From: an uncultured Lachnospiraceae bacterium
Lineage (GTDB): Bacteria; Bacillota; Clostridia; Lachnospirales; Lachnospiraceae
Direction: 5' to 3'
Assembly (NCBI GenBank): GCA_910580195.1
Contig: CAJTWA010000018.1
Span: forward strand, 1 to 64,000
DNA: 64,000 nucleotides
Shown here: one piece after another, positions 16,415-22,829 of the stretch
Numbering within the stretch: position 1 is the first letter of the stretch
How the letters are laid out: every line of letters begins with the position of its first letter
Notes under the pieces: model-generated
The model's database searches: none
What the model saw: the letters and a program-made list of their open reading frames with translations, nothing else
Told to the model about the DNA's origin: nothing
Program-made: the position numbers and the translations under genes

Positions 16415-17233
16415 TCAGCTGCCAACCGGAATTTCTATCTGCACGATATAATCCTCCATCCGCCCAGCCACAATCTCATTAATCCCTTTCTCATAGGAAA
16501 ACCCCCGCAGCCCAATCCCTTGCCCCTTGGCATAGCGCAGGATTTCCCCATACCGCTCTGGGAGGTTCTCCCAGTCCCCCTTATGGAATGCCCGCAGGTA
16601 CTTCCCGGCAGGCTGGATGTGGAGCCCGTCCTTCTGGGCAAGGAGGGGTATTTCAATGAACAGCTTGGAATAGCCGCCAAAATCCCCCTTTTGCAGGCTG
16701 GCAACTGGGATCATGGAACCGTAGGAGGCGTCATGGAGGCGGCCAAGCTGGTATTTCGCCGTTTCGGCAGTTATCAGTTCCACTTCTTTTTCAAAGGACA
16801 CCTGCCTGTCTATGTCCACAGTCACAAGGCAGCGTTCTTCTTTCTCCACAATAGTGATTTCCGACAGGTCCATCCGGAGCAGGGTTTCCATATTTTGGCG
16901 GTAATTGCACAAGGTTTTTTGGACGGCGGAAAGGTGCGCAAGCTTCTGGCCTAGCTCTGCAATTTTTTCATCAAAAAGCAGCGCCAGGCTTTTTGCGGAG
17001 CGGTTGTTTAAGAACTCTTTGATTTCCCCGGTGGATACGTCCAATTCCCGCAGCAGGAGGATGGTTTCCAAAATGGGGCTCTGGTGGTAATTGTAACAGC
17101 GGTAGCCATTTTCCGGGTTGACGCAGGCGGGGGCAAACAGGCCGATTTCATCGTACCACATCAGTGTTTTCTTGTTGATGCCATGCATGGCCGCAAACTG
17201 GCCGATGGTGAGCAGCTTATCTTTTCCATCCAT
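16415..17233 (-). CDS. MerR family transcriptional regulator with GyrI-like effector domain
   Basis: A 272-residue regulator. The N-terminal MerR helix-turn-helix and wing are clear (LLTIGQFAAMHGINKKTLMW, YDEIGLFAPACVNPENGYRCY), followed by a long coiled coil (about residues 75-120) and a C-terminal domain resembling the BmrR/GyrI ligand-binding fold (EIPLLAQKDG, YLRAFHKGDW). Start at 17233 follows GAAAGGAAG. The divergent MATE transporter gene lies behind a 19-bp-spacer promoter, so multidrug or toxic-compound sensing is the probable role. Confidence 0.88.
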   Translation of the reverse strand: MDGKDKLLTIGQFAAMHGINKKTLMWYDEIGLFAPACVNPENGYRCYNYHQSPILETILLLRELDVSTGEIKEFLNNRSAKSLALLFDEKIAELGQKLAHLSAVQKTLCNYRQNMETLLRMDLSEITIVEKEERCLVTVDIDRQVSFEKEVELITAETAKYQLGRLHDASYGSMIPVASLQKGDFGGYSKLFIEIPLLAQKDGLHIQPAGKYLRAFHKGDWENLPERYGEILRYAKGQGIGLRGFSYEKGINEIVAGRMEDYIVQIEIPVGS

Positions 17234-17333
17234 ACTTCTTCCTTTCCGTTTGCCAAGCACAAACAGCTTTTGTCCCATAGGGCGCACTTTCCCATGAAAG
17301 AAAATAATTTTCCAAAAAGGTACCATTCCCCTA

Positions 17334-17364
17334 TTGACCGTACAGTAACTGTATCGTTTATGAT
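17334..17364 (+). promoter_or_regulatory. MerR-type promoter/operator
   Basis: TTGACC (17334-17339) and TATGAT (17359-17364) are separated by 19 bp, the overlong spacer typical of MerR-activated promoters. The spacer contains a perfect dyad TACAGT-A-ACTGTA (17341-17353). It faces the MATE gene and lies 100 bp behind the divergent merR start. Confidence 0.8.
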
Positions 17365-17396
17365 ACCAGATATAAGGAGGAAATACAAGGAAAACC

Positions 17397-17536
17397 AAAA
17401 AATGGGCATCTGGGCATGTTCTGGGAAAAGCAGGACGCTTTTAAGAAAGGGAACCTATAGCATATCCAAAAATGTGGGCGCCCAGACATGTTCTGGGAAA
17501 AGCAGAACGTTTTTAAGAAAGGGGACACAAAGCATT
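17397..17536. repeat. About 70-bp two-copy tandem repeat in the MATE leader
   Basis: Units 17397-17466 and 17467-17536 share the stretch CATGTTCTGGGAAAAGCAG and TTTTTAAGAAAGGG. They lie between the MerR-type promoter and the MATE start. The rest of 17234-17620 holds the promoter and the ribosome site AAGGAAGGAG. Confidence 0.85.
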
Positions 17537-17620
17537 AGGCCGCCCGAAATAGGTATTTCCATGGAAAGGAAAACGAAAACACAGGCCGCAAGGCTTACAC
17601 CAAAGGAAGGAGAACAACGG

Positions 17621-18118
17621 ATGGAAGATACAAACGTATATGGAAAACCTGTAACCTTGAAAAACATTTTAAAATTCGCCGTCCCCACCATTGCCATGAC
17701 GGTATTCATGTCATTTTATACCATGGTGGACGGGCTGTTCGTGTCGAACCTCATTGGCACGGACGCCCTTTCAGCCATCAACCTGACTGCCCCTGTCATC
17801 CAGCTTGTGACGGCTGTTTCCACCATGCTTGCCACGGGCGGGAGCGCGGTTATTATGAAAAAAATGGGGGAGCAGAAGCATCAGGAGGCGAAGGAGGATT
17901 TTACGTTCCTGATTCTGGTAAATGTGCTGGCAGGGCTTGCCATGTGGGGGATTGGGCACGCCGCCATGGGGCATATTTTTGCGGGCATGGGGCTGTCGGC
18001 GGACGTGGCAGGGTACTGCATGGAATATTTAAGCCATTACCTGTGGTTTACCGTACCAATCCTTTTGATGAACAATTTTACCTTGTACATGATTGCAAGC
18101 GGGAAGGCAACATTATCC
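17621..18118 (+). pseudogene. 5' half of a MATE family efflux gene, truncated
   Basis: The reading frame from ATG 17621 encodes about 165 residues of a MATE transporter N-terminal bundle: ILKFAVPTIAMTVFMSFYTM, VDGLFVSNLIGTDALSAIN, LATGGSAVIMKKMGE, and helices up to NNFTLYMIASGKATLSLI. MATE proteins are about 450 residues. After about position 18118 the sequence changes to a phosphodiesterase gene in another frame, giving a 27-residue nonsense tail that ends at 18205. A deletion joining two genes explains this. Ribosome site AAGGAAGGAG is intact. Confidence 0.85.
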
Positions 18119-18516
18119 CTTATCTGGCCGGCATTATCGCCGCAGAGGGGTTCCGGGAGGGCTGTGTCATTACCTCCCAGTCCTATGGGGTCTTGGAGCG
18201 CATGAAGTCCTGCGACAGCCGCATCCCAACCGCCTATGTAATGAGCATCGCTTATGGGGACATCAGCCTCCTTACAGCAGCAGACCATTTCAGCATCGAA
18301 GCTACAAGCGTTACGGAAAAATTGGTGTCCGACGTGCACAATGCCGGGAAGGAGCTGTATGCATGGACCGTGAACACGGAGGAAAACATCAGGCGTATGG
18401 CTGCGCTCAATGTGGACAATATTATTACAGACGACGTAAGCCTTGCAAAAGAATGTATTTTCTTAAGCAAGACCAGCAATGCCGTAGAAGAATATGCCAA
18501 ATGGCTGGCCCGATAG
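18110..18516 (+). pseudogene. 3' part of a glycerophosphodiester phosphodiesterase gene
   Basis: From about 18110 the frame reads IIAAEGFREGCVITSQSYG, then DNIITDDVSLAKE and the family motif AWTVNTEENIRRM: the C-terminal third of a membrane-type GDPD. The N-terminal catalytic part with the His-Arg-Gly and metal-binding residues is absent. It is out of frame with the preceding MATE fragment. Probably inactive. Confidence 0.82.
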
Positions 18517-18546
18517 GGGCGCCAGCAGGCAGGGAAAGGAGCAGGA

Positions 18547-18873
18547 ATGGGCCAGAAGGTTTACAAATTTGAATCCCTGATTTACGAAGCGCAGGGGAAG
18601 GGAGGGGCATACGTTATATTCCCCTACGACATCCGGAAGGAATTCGGCAAAGGGCGGGTGAAAGTCCACGCCACATTCGACGGGGAGCCTTATGACGGCA
18701 GCATTACCAACATGGGCGTGAAGCATCAGGATGGGAGCATCTGCTATATCATCGGCATACGCAAGGATATCCGGGCCAAAATCGGCAAGCAGCCGGGAGA
18801 CAAAGTAACAGTAACCATATCATGCAGGGAACCGGGCGGCGGCCTGGGGCAGCCTAACCCCAAAAAAGGCTAA
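18547..18873 (+). CDS. DUF1905 domain protein
   Basis: A 108-residue protein covering one DUF1905 domain: FPYDIRKEFGKGRVKVHATFD in two parts, MGVKHQDGSICYIIGIRKDIR, and KQPGDKVTVTI. The family is a small beta-barrel of unknown function, often fused to YdeI/OmpD-associated domains, absent here. Good GGAAAGGAG ribosome site. Confidence 0.85.
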   Translation: MGQKVYKFESLIYEAQGKGGAYVIFPYDIRKEFGKGRVKVHATFDGEPYDGSITNMGVKHQDGSICYIIGIRKDIRAKIGKQPGDKVTVTISCREPGGGLGQPNPKKG

Positions 18874-18949
18874 ATTTTCCAGCGAAAGCCTACTTTTTTG
18901 CATAAAATAGCACAACTAGCAAATACTACCAATAAAAAAGGAGTTTGAC

Positions 18950-19354
18950 ATGGAAAAGAAATGTAGTATTCGCTTTTTGTTACTGGGCATTGCCTTAAGC
19001 GCAGCCATCAGCTTAGGCGCGGGCTTTCTCGCCGGCTCCCAAAAAAGCTGGGAAACTTATGAAGCGCGCATTGCCCTGCTCAAACAGCAGAACGAAGCCC
19101 TTTTGTCCCAGCAGGAGGCCAGCAGGGAAGAAGGCCTTGCGGAAAGCATGAACGCCCTAGAGCCTTACGCTTATGTTTTGCTGGAAGAAAACGGCTATGT
19201 GGCAGTGTACCATGCAGACCGGGAAACCTTATTTTCCACGACGGATATCCTTATGGAAAGCCTGCCGGGGGACCTGCAGGAAGAAATCCGGGGCGGGAAA
19301 CCCATTATGACAGAAGCAGAGCTCTATAATTTTCTGGAAAATTACACAAGTTAG
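18950..19354 (+). CDS. Single-pass membrane protein with BofC-like C-terminal domain
   Basis: A 134-residue protein: N-terminal anchor (residues 8-28), a coiled coil with many Gln and Glu (about 33-62), and a compact C-terminal domain (AYVLLEENGYVAVYHADRET, then TEAELYNFLENYTS). The last part resembles the C-terminal domain seen in BofC-like proteins of Clostridia, but I am not certain. Probably exported, membrane-anchored. Ribosome site AAAAAAGGAG. Confidence 0.65.
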   Translation: MEKKCSIRFLLLGIALSAAISLGAGFLAGSQKSWETYEARIALLKQQNEALLSQQEASREEGLAESMNALEPYAYVLLEENGYVAVYHADRETLFSTTDILMESLPGDLQEEIRGGKPIMTEAELYNFLENYTS

Positions 19355-19367
19355 CCCAACTTGGAAC

Positions 19368-19396
19368 TTGAAACTTGTGTTTGGGAGTGTTATAAT
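19368..19396 (+). promoter_or_regulatory. Vegetative promoter for the HI0933-type flavoprotein
   Basis: TTGAAA (19368-19373), a 17-bp spacer and TATAAT (19391-19396), 25 bp before the ATG of the flavoprotein gene. Confidence 0.8.
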
Positions 19397-19420
19397 AGCG
19401 GAAAATGGCAGGGCAGGCAT

Positions 19421-20671
19421 ATGAAGCAGACAGTGGACGTAATCGTTGCAGGGGCCGGCGCGTCAGGCCTTACTGCCGGGATACAGGCGGCAAGGCAGGG
19501 GGCAAGGGTCCTCATTTTAGAACATATGGACAAGGCCGGGAAGAAGATTCTGGCAACAGGGAATGGAAAATGTAATTTTACCAATGAAAAGCAGGGCATT
19601 GCATATTACAGAGGCAAGAACCCTGCCTTTGTCTTGCCCGCACTTGGGCAGTTTGGGCTTGCGGAAACCTTAAAGTTTTTCCGGGAGCTGGGCGTCCAAA
19701 GCAAGCCCAAACGGGACGGGTATTATTACCCCGCCAGCGGGCAGGCCTCCTCCGTGCTGGATGTGCTCCTGATGGAGTGCAGGCGGCTTGGGGTAGGGAT
19801 TTCCTGCGGGGTGGGCATCCGTTCCATCCAGAAAAAACAGGGGATGTTCCTGTTTGACGCCAAAAACGGCCAGTTCCAAAGCAGGGCCTGCATCCTTGCC
19901 ACCGGGGGCAAATCTGCCAAAAAGACAGGCAGCGACGGGAGCGGGCTCATTTACGCCCAAGGGTTCGGGCACCATGTGGCGGAACTTGTGCCAGCCTTGG
20001 TACAATTGCAGGGAAAACAGCCATTTTTGAAAGATGTTGCAGGAATCCGTGCAGAATGTCAGGTCCTGCTTTACATAGGGAAGGAAAAAATTGCGGAAGA
20101 CCTCGGGGAACTGCAGCTTACGGAATCCGGCGTGTCCGGGATTCCCGTGTTCCAAGTCAGCCGGTATGCATCCTATGGGCTTTTGGAAGGGAAAGAGGTG
20201 TCCGTGAAGCTGAATTTCCTGCCGGGGATATCGGCGGGACAGGCAGCAATGCTTTTGGAGGAACGGTTTTTCCGGTACGGGGAAGGGAAGACGGCAGAAG
20301 AAGCGTTGGTGGGGCTGTTCCCGCAGAAGCTGAACCGGGTGCTCCTACAGGAAAGCGGCATCCCGCTGGGGGAACAGGCGCCTTATTGCAGCAGGCGTGC
20401 GCTGGGGCGGCTGGCCCACAAAGCACAGGGGCTTACGGTGGATATCATTGGGACGAAGGGGTTTGACAGCGCGCAGGCGACGGCCGGGGGCGTGGATACG
20501 GAGGAAATCTGCCCGGAAACCATGGAATCCAAGCTGGTGGAGGGGCTTTTTTTCAGCGGGGAAATCGTGGATATTGACGGGATGTGCGGAGGGTATAACC
20601 TGCAGTGGGCATGGGCAAGCGGGGCTGTGGCTGGGAGGGCTGCTGCGGCTTATGCAAAATTAAAGCATTAA
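19421..20671 (+). CDS. HI0933/YhiN-family flavoprotein
   Basis: A 416-residue FAD-dependent protein of the BaiN/HI0933 family. The N-terminal dinucleotide site VIVAGAGASGLTAGIQAARQ, the family signature KKILATGNGKCNFTN, ILATGGKSAKKTGSDGSG and the C-terminal ATAGGV and EIVDIDGMCGGYNLQWAWASG are all present. Function is not established for most members; some act on bile-acid intermediates in gut Clostridia, which cannot be inferred here. Start at 19421 has GGGCAGG upstream and a clear promoter. Confidence 0.9.
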   Translation: MKQTVDVIVAGAGASGLTAGIQAARQGARVLILEHMDKAGKKILATGNGKCNFTNEKQGIAYYRGKNPAFVLPALGQFGLAETLKFFRELGVQSKPKRDGYYYPASGQASSVLDVLLMECRRLGVGISCGVGIRSIQKKQGMFLFDAKNGQFQSRACILATGGKSAKKTGSDGSGLIYAQGFGHHVAELVPALVQLQGKQPFLKDVAGIRAECQVLLYIGKEKIAEDLGELQLTESGVSGIPVFQVSRYASYGLLEGKEVSVKLNFLPGISAGQAAMLLEERFFRYGEGKTAEEALVGLFPQKLNRVLLQESGIPLGEQAPYCSRRALGRLAHKAQGLTVDIIGTKGFDSAQATAGGVDTEEICPETMESKLVEGLFFSGEIVDIDGMCGGYNLQWAWASGAVAGRAAAAYAKLKH

Positions 20672-20686
20672 GATTTGGGGGGGGGC

Positions 20687-20881
20687 GGACGGCAATTTCT
20701 GGTGTCCCTTCCCCACACAAACTGGGCAACGTTCCGGCGAACTAACTGCTAACTGCAACTAAGGGATTTCGGGAAAGCCCTTATCCCTAAGTTTCCGTAA
20801 GCAGTGGATTTCGCCTACACTAAGGACGCCCATGAACCGTTTGCTTAGGGGAAGGGACACCAGAAATTGCCTGTGTACTGG
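20687..20881 (+). repeat. Dispersed hairpin element, copy 2
   Basis: Perfect 24-bp inverted repeats at 20691-20714 and 20848-20871 enclose 133 bp, about 85-90% identical to the interior of copy 1. The middle 11 nt of the arms are ATTTCTGGTGT/ACACCAGAAAT instead of ATGCAGGATGG/CCATCCTGCAT. The right arm ends 60 nt before the start of the next gene. The upstream flank GAAGTCTTTGG of copy 1 is missing. Confidence 0.9.
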
Positions 20882-20931
20882 AAAAATGCCCTGATGCCGC
20901 AAAAAAAAGAAAAGCAGGAAAGAGGAAAATC

Positions 20932-22533
20932 ATGGTTAGGATACAGCAGTTAAAATTACCTATTTCCCACACAGTGGAACAGCTGGAACAGAAAATTGCA
21001 AAAACGCTGGGGGTGAAGCCTGCTTCCATACAGGGCTATAAGATCCGCAGGCAGTCCATAGACGCCCGGAAAAAAGGCAGCGTCTGCTATGTTTATGCCG
21101 TTGACGTGGAGGTAAAAAATGAAGCCCAAATTTTAAAGAAAGGGAAGCGGGCGGACGTGTCCCTTGCCAATGATGCTGTTTACCAATTTCCGGCTGGCGG
21201 GGAACAAATTCTCCCCCACAGGCCTGTAGTTGTGGGGAGCGGGCCGGCGGGGCTGTTCTGCGCTTACCTGCTGGCAGGGCATGGGTATGCCCCCATCATC
21301 CTTGAGCGGGGCAAACGCATGGAGGAACGTGTAAAAGATGTGGGGCAGTTTTGGGCGGATAACAAGTTAAACCCGGAATCTAACATTCAGTTTGGGGAAG
21401 GCGGGGCAGGGGCGTTTTCCGATGGGAAACTGAATACGCTAGTAAAGGACGTGAAAGGGCGCAGCCAAGCGGTATTGGATATTTTTATCCGGCATGGCGC
21501 CCCGGAGGAGATTGGCTACCAAAGCAAGCCCCATATCGGGACGGATCTTTTGCGCGGGGTGGTTACGGACATGCGCCGGCAGATTGAAGCTTGGGGCGGG
21601 CGTTTTTTGTTTGGCGCCCGTATGGATGGGATGGAATTTAAGCTGGGGAAACTGGCTGGCTTAAGGTACACCCGGGAAGGGGAACCATGTTTCATGGATG
21701 CGGAGGCTGCAGCCCTTGCCATTGGGCACAGCGCACGGGATACCTTTGGGATGCTCCATGGCCTAGGGTTTGCAATGGAGGCCAAGCCCTTTGCCGTAGG
21801 GCTTCGGGTAGAGCATCCCCAGCCCATGATAAACGAAAGCCAATATGGGCCTGAATTTGCCGGGAAACTGCCTGCTGCGCCTTATAAATTGACGGCAAAG
21901 TTAAAAAACGGCAGGGGCGTCTATTCCTTCTGCATGTGCCCAGGGGGCTATGTGGTAAATGCCGCCTCGGAGCCGGGCCGGATTGCCGTCAATGGGATGA
22001 GCTACAGCAGCCGGGACGGGGCAAATGCCAACAGTGCCATCATAGTCACGGTAACGCCGGAGGATTTTGGGGTTCCCGGCCCCTTAGGGGGCATGGAATT
22101 CCAACGGAATCTGGAAGGGCTTGCGTACCGGATTGGGTCAGGCAAAGTGCCCCAGCAGCTATTCGGGGATTTTGAAGCAGGGAAGGTTTCCAGCGGCTAT
22201 GGCAATTTCCCATCCGCCATCAAGGGGCAGAACGGTTTTGGGCCGATGCACACGCTGTTCCCCAAGGAACTCTCGGATTCCTTCTGCCAAGGGATGCACG
22301 AATTTTCCAAGAAAATCCCCGGCTTTAACCGGCCCGACGCAATCTTATCCGGGGTGGAAAGCCGAACCTCCTCCCCCATCAGGATCCCAAGAAACGCGCA
22401 ATTTGAAAGCAGCAAAGCAGGGGTCTACCCCTGCGGGGAAGGCGCCGGGTACGCAGGAGGCATCCTGTCCGCAGCCATGGACGGGATAAAAGTAGCCGAA
22501 GCAATCGCAGGAAAATACCGGCGCCCTGTATAA
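20932..22533 (+). CDS. FAD-dependent oxidoreductase, COG2509 type
   Basis: A 533-residue flavoprotein. A short N-terminal ferredoxin-like segment (residues 1-85, IRRQSIDARKKGSVCYVYAV) precedes the FAD site VVVGSGPAGLFCAYLLAGHG. Also seen: IQFGEGGAGAFSDGKL, AIGHSARDTF and the C-terminal GAGYAGGILSAAMDGI. Widespread in Firmicutes; the substrate is not known. Ribosome site GAAAGAGGAAAA. The gene sits 60 nt after hairpin element copy 2. Confidence 0.9.
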   Translation: MVRIQQLKLPISHTVEQLEQKIAKTLGVKPASIQGYKIRRQSIDARKKGSVCYVYAVDVEVKNEAQILKKGKRADVSLANDAVYQFPAGGEQILPHRPVVVGSGPAGLFCAYLLAGHGYAPIILERGKRMEERVKDVGQFWADNKLNPESNIQFGEGGAGAFSDGKLNTLVKDVKGRSQAVLDIFIRHGAPEEIGYQSKPHIGTDLLRGVVTDMRRQIEAWGGRFLFGARMDGMEFKLGKLAGLRYTREGEPCFMDAEAAALAIGHSARDTFGMLHGLGFAMEAKPFAVGLRVEHPQPMINESQYGPEFAGKLPAAPYKLTAKLKNGRGVYSFCMCPGGYVVNAASEPGRIAVNGMSYSSRDGANANSAIIVTVTPEDFGVPGPLGGMEFQRNLEGLAYRIGSGKVPQQLFGDFEAGKVSSGYGNFPSAIKGQNGFGPMHTLFPKELSDSFCQGMHEFSKKIPGFNRPDAILSGVESRTSSPIRIPRNAQFESSKAGVYPCGEGAGYAGGILSAAMDGIKVAEAIAGKYRRPV

Positions 22534-22621
22534 GCATAGCCCCTCGCCGCTTTGTATAGATTCTGAAATCCATTTATAAGCATAGCCCTTGCCGCCTACC
22601 CATAGATTGTGGAATCCATTT
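22530..22621. repeat. 46-bp tandem duplication at the stop of the FAD oxidoreductase gene
   Basis: Two 46-bp units, 22530-22575 and 22576-22621, both beginning ATAAGCATAGCCC. The first includes the TAA stop codon. Differences are scattered, so the duplication is not recent. Confidence 0.88.
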
Positions 22622-22650
22622 CCCAAACACGCTCCATACTACAGCAGGCT

Positions 22651-22774
22651 TTTCCCAATACACAGGCAGTTCCGTGCAGCCCCAAAGACTTCTAAACCGC
22701 ATTGTCCACCAGAGCATTGCCCAGTTTGCGTGGGGAAGGGCTGCACGGAACTGCCGTCCGGTCCCAAAGACTTC
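22651..22774 (-). repeat. Dispersed hairpin element, copy 3, short and inverted
   Basis: Read on the minus strand: flank GAAGTCTTTGGGACCGGAC, arm 22755-22732, a shorter interior, arm 22683-22665, flank TGTGTATTGG. The arms pair over 18 bp with the variable block GTTCCGTGCAG/CTGCACGGAAC. The start of the interior (CGCAAACTGGGCAA) matches copies 1 and 2; the rest is lost. The flank motif AGAAGTCTTTGG recurs next to the inner edge of the distal arm. It lies about 55 bp before mutS. Confidence 0.85.
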
Positions 22775-22829
22775 GTAGTACTTAGGGCCATATTACACAA
22801 AAGCAATCACAAGAGAAGGGAGTATTACC

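Noticed and set aside
17084..17620. Long frame upstream of the MATE fragment
   Set aside because: It crosses the antisense of merR, the operator and the 70-bp repeats; the MATE start at 17621 has a strong ribosome site.
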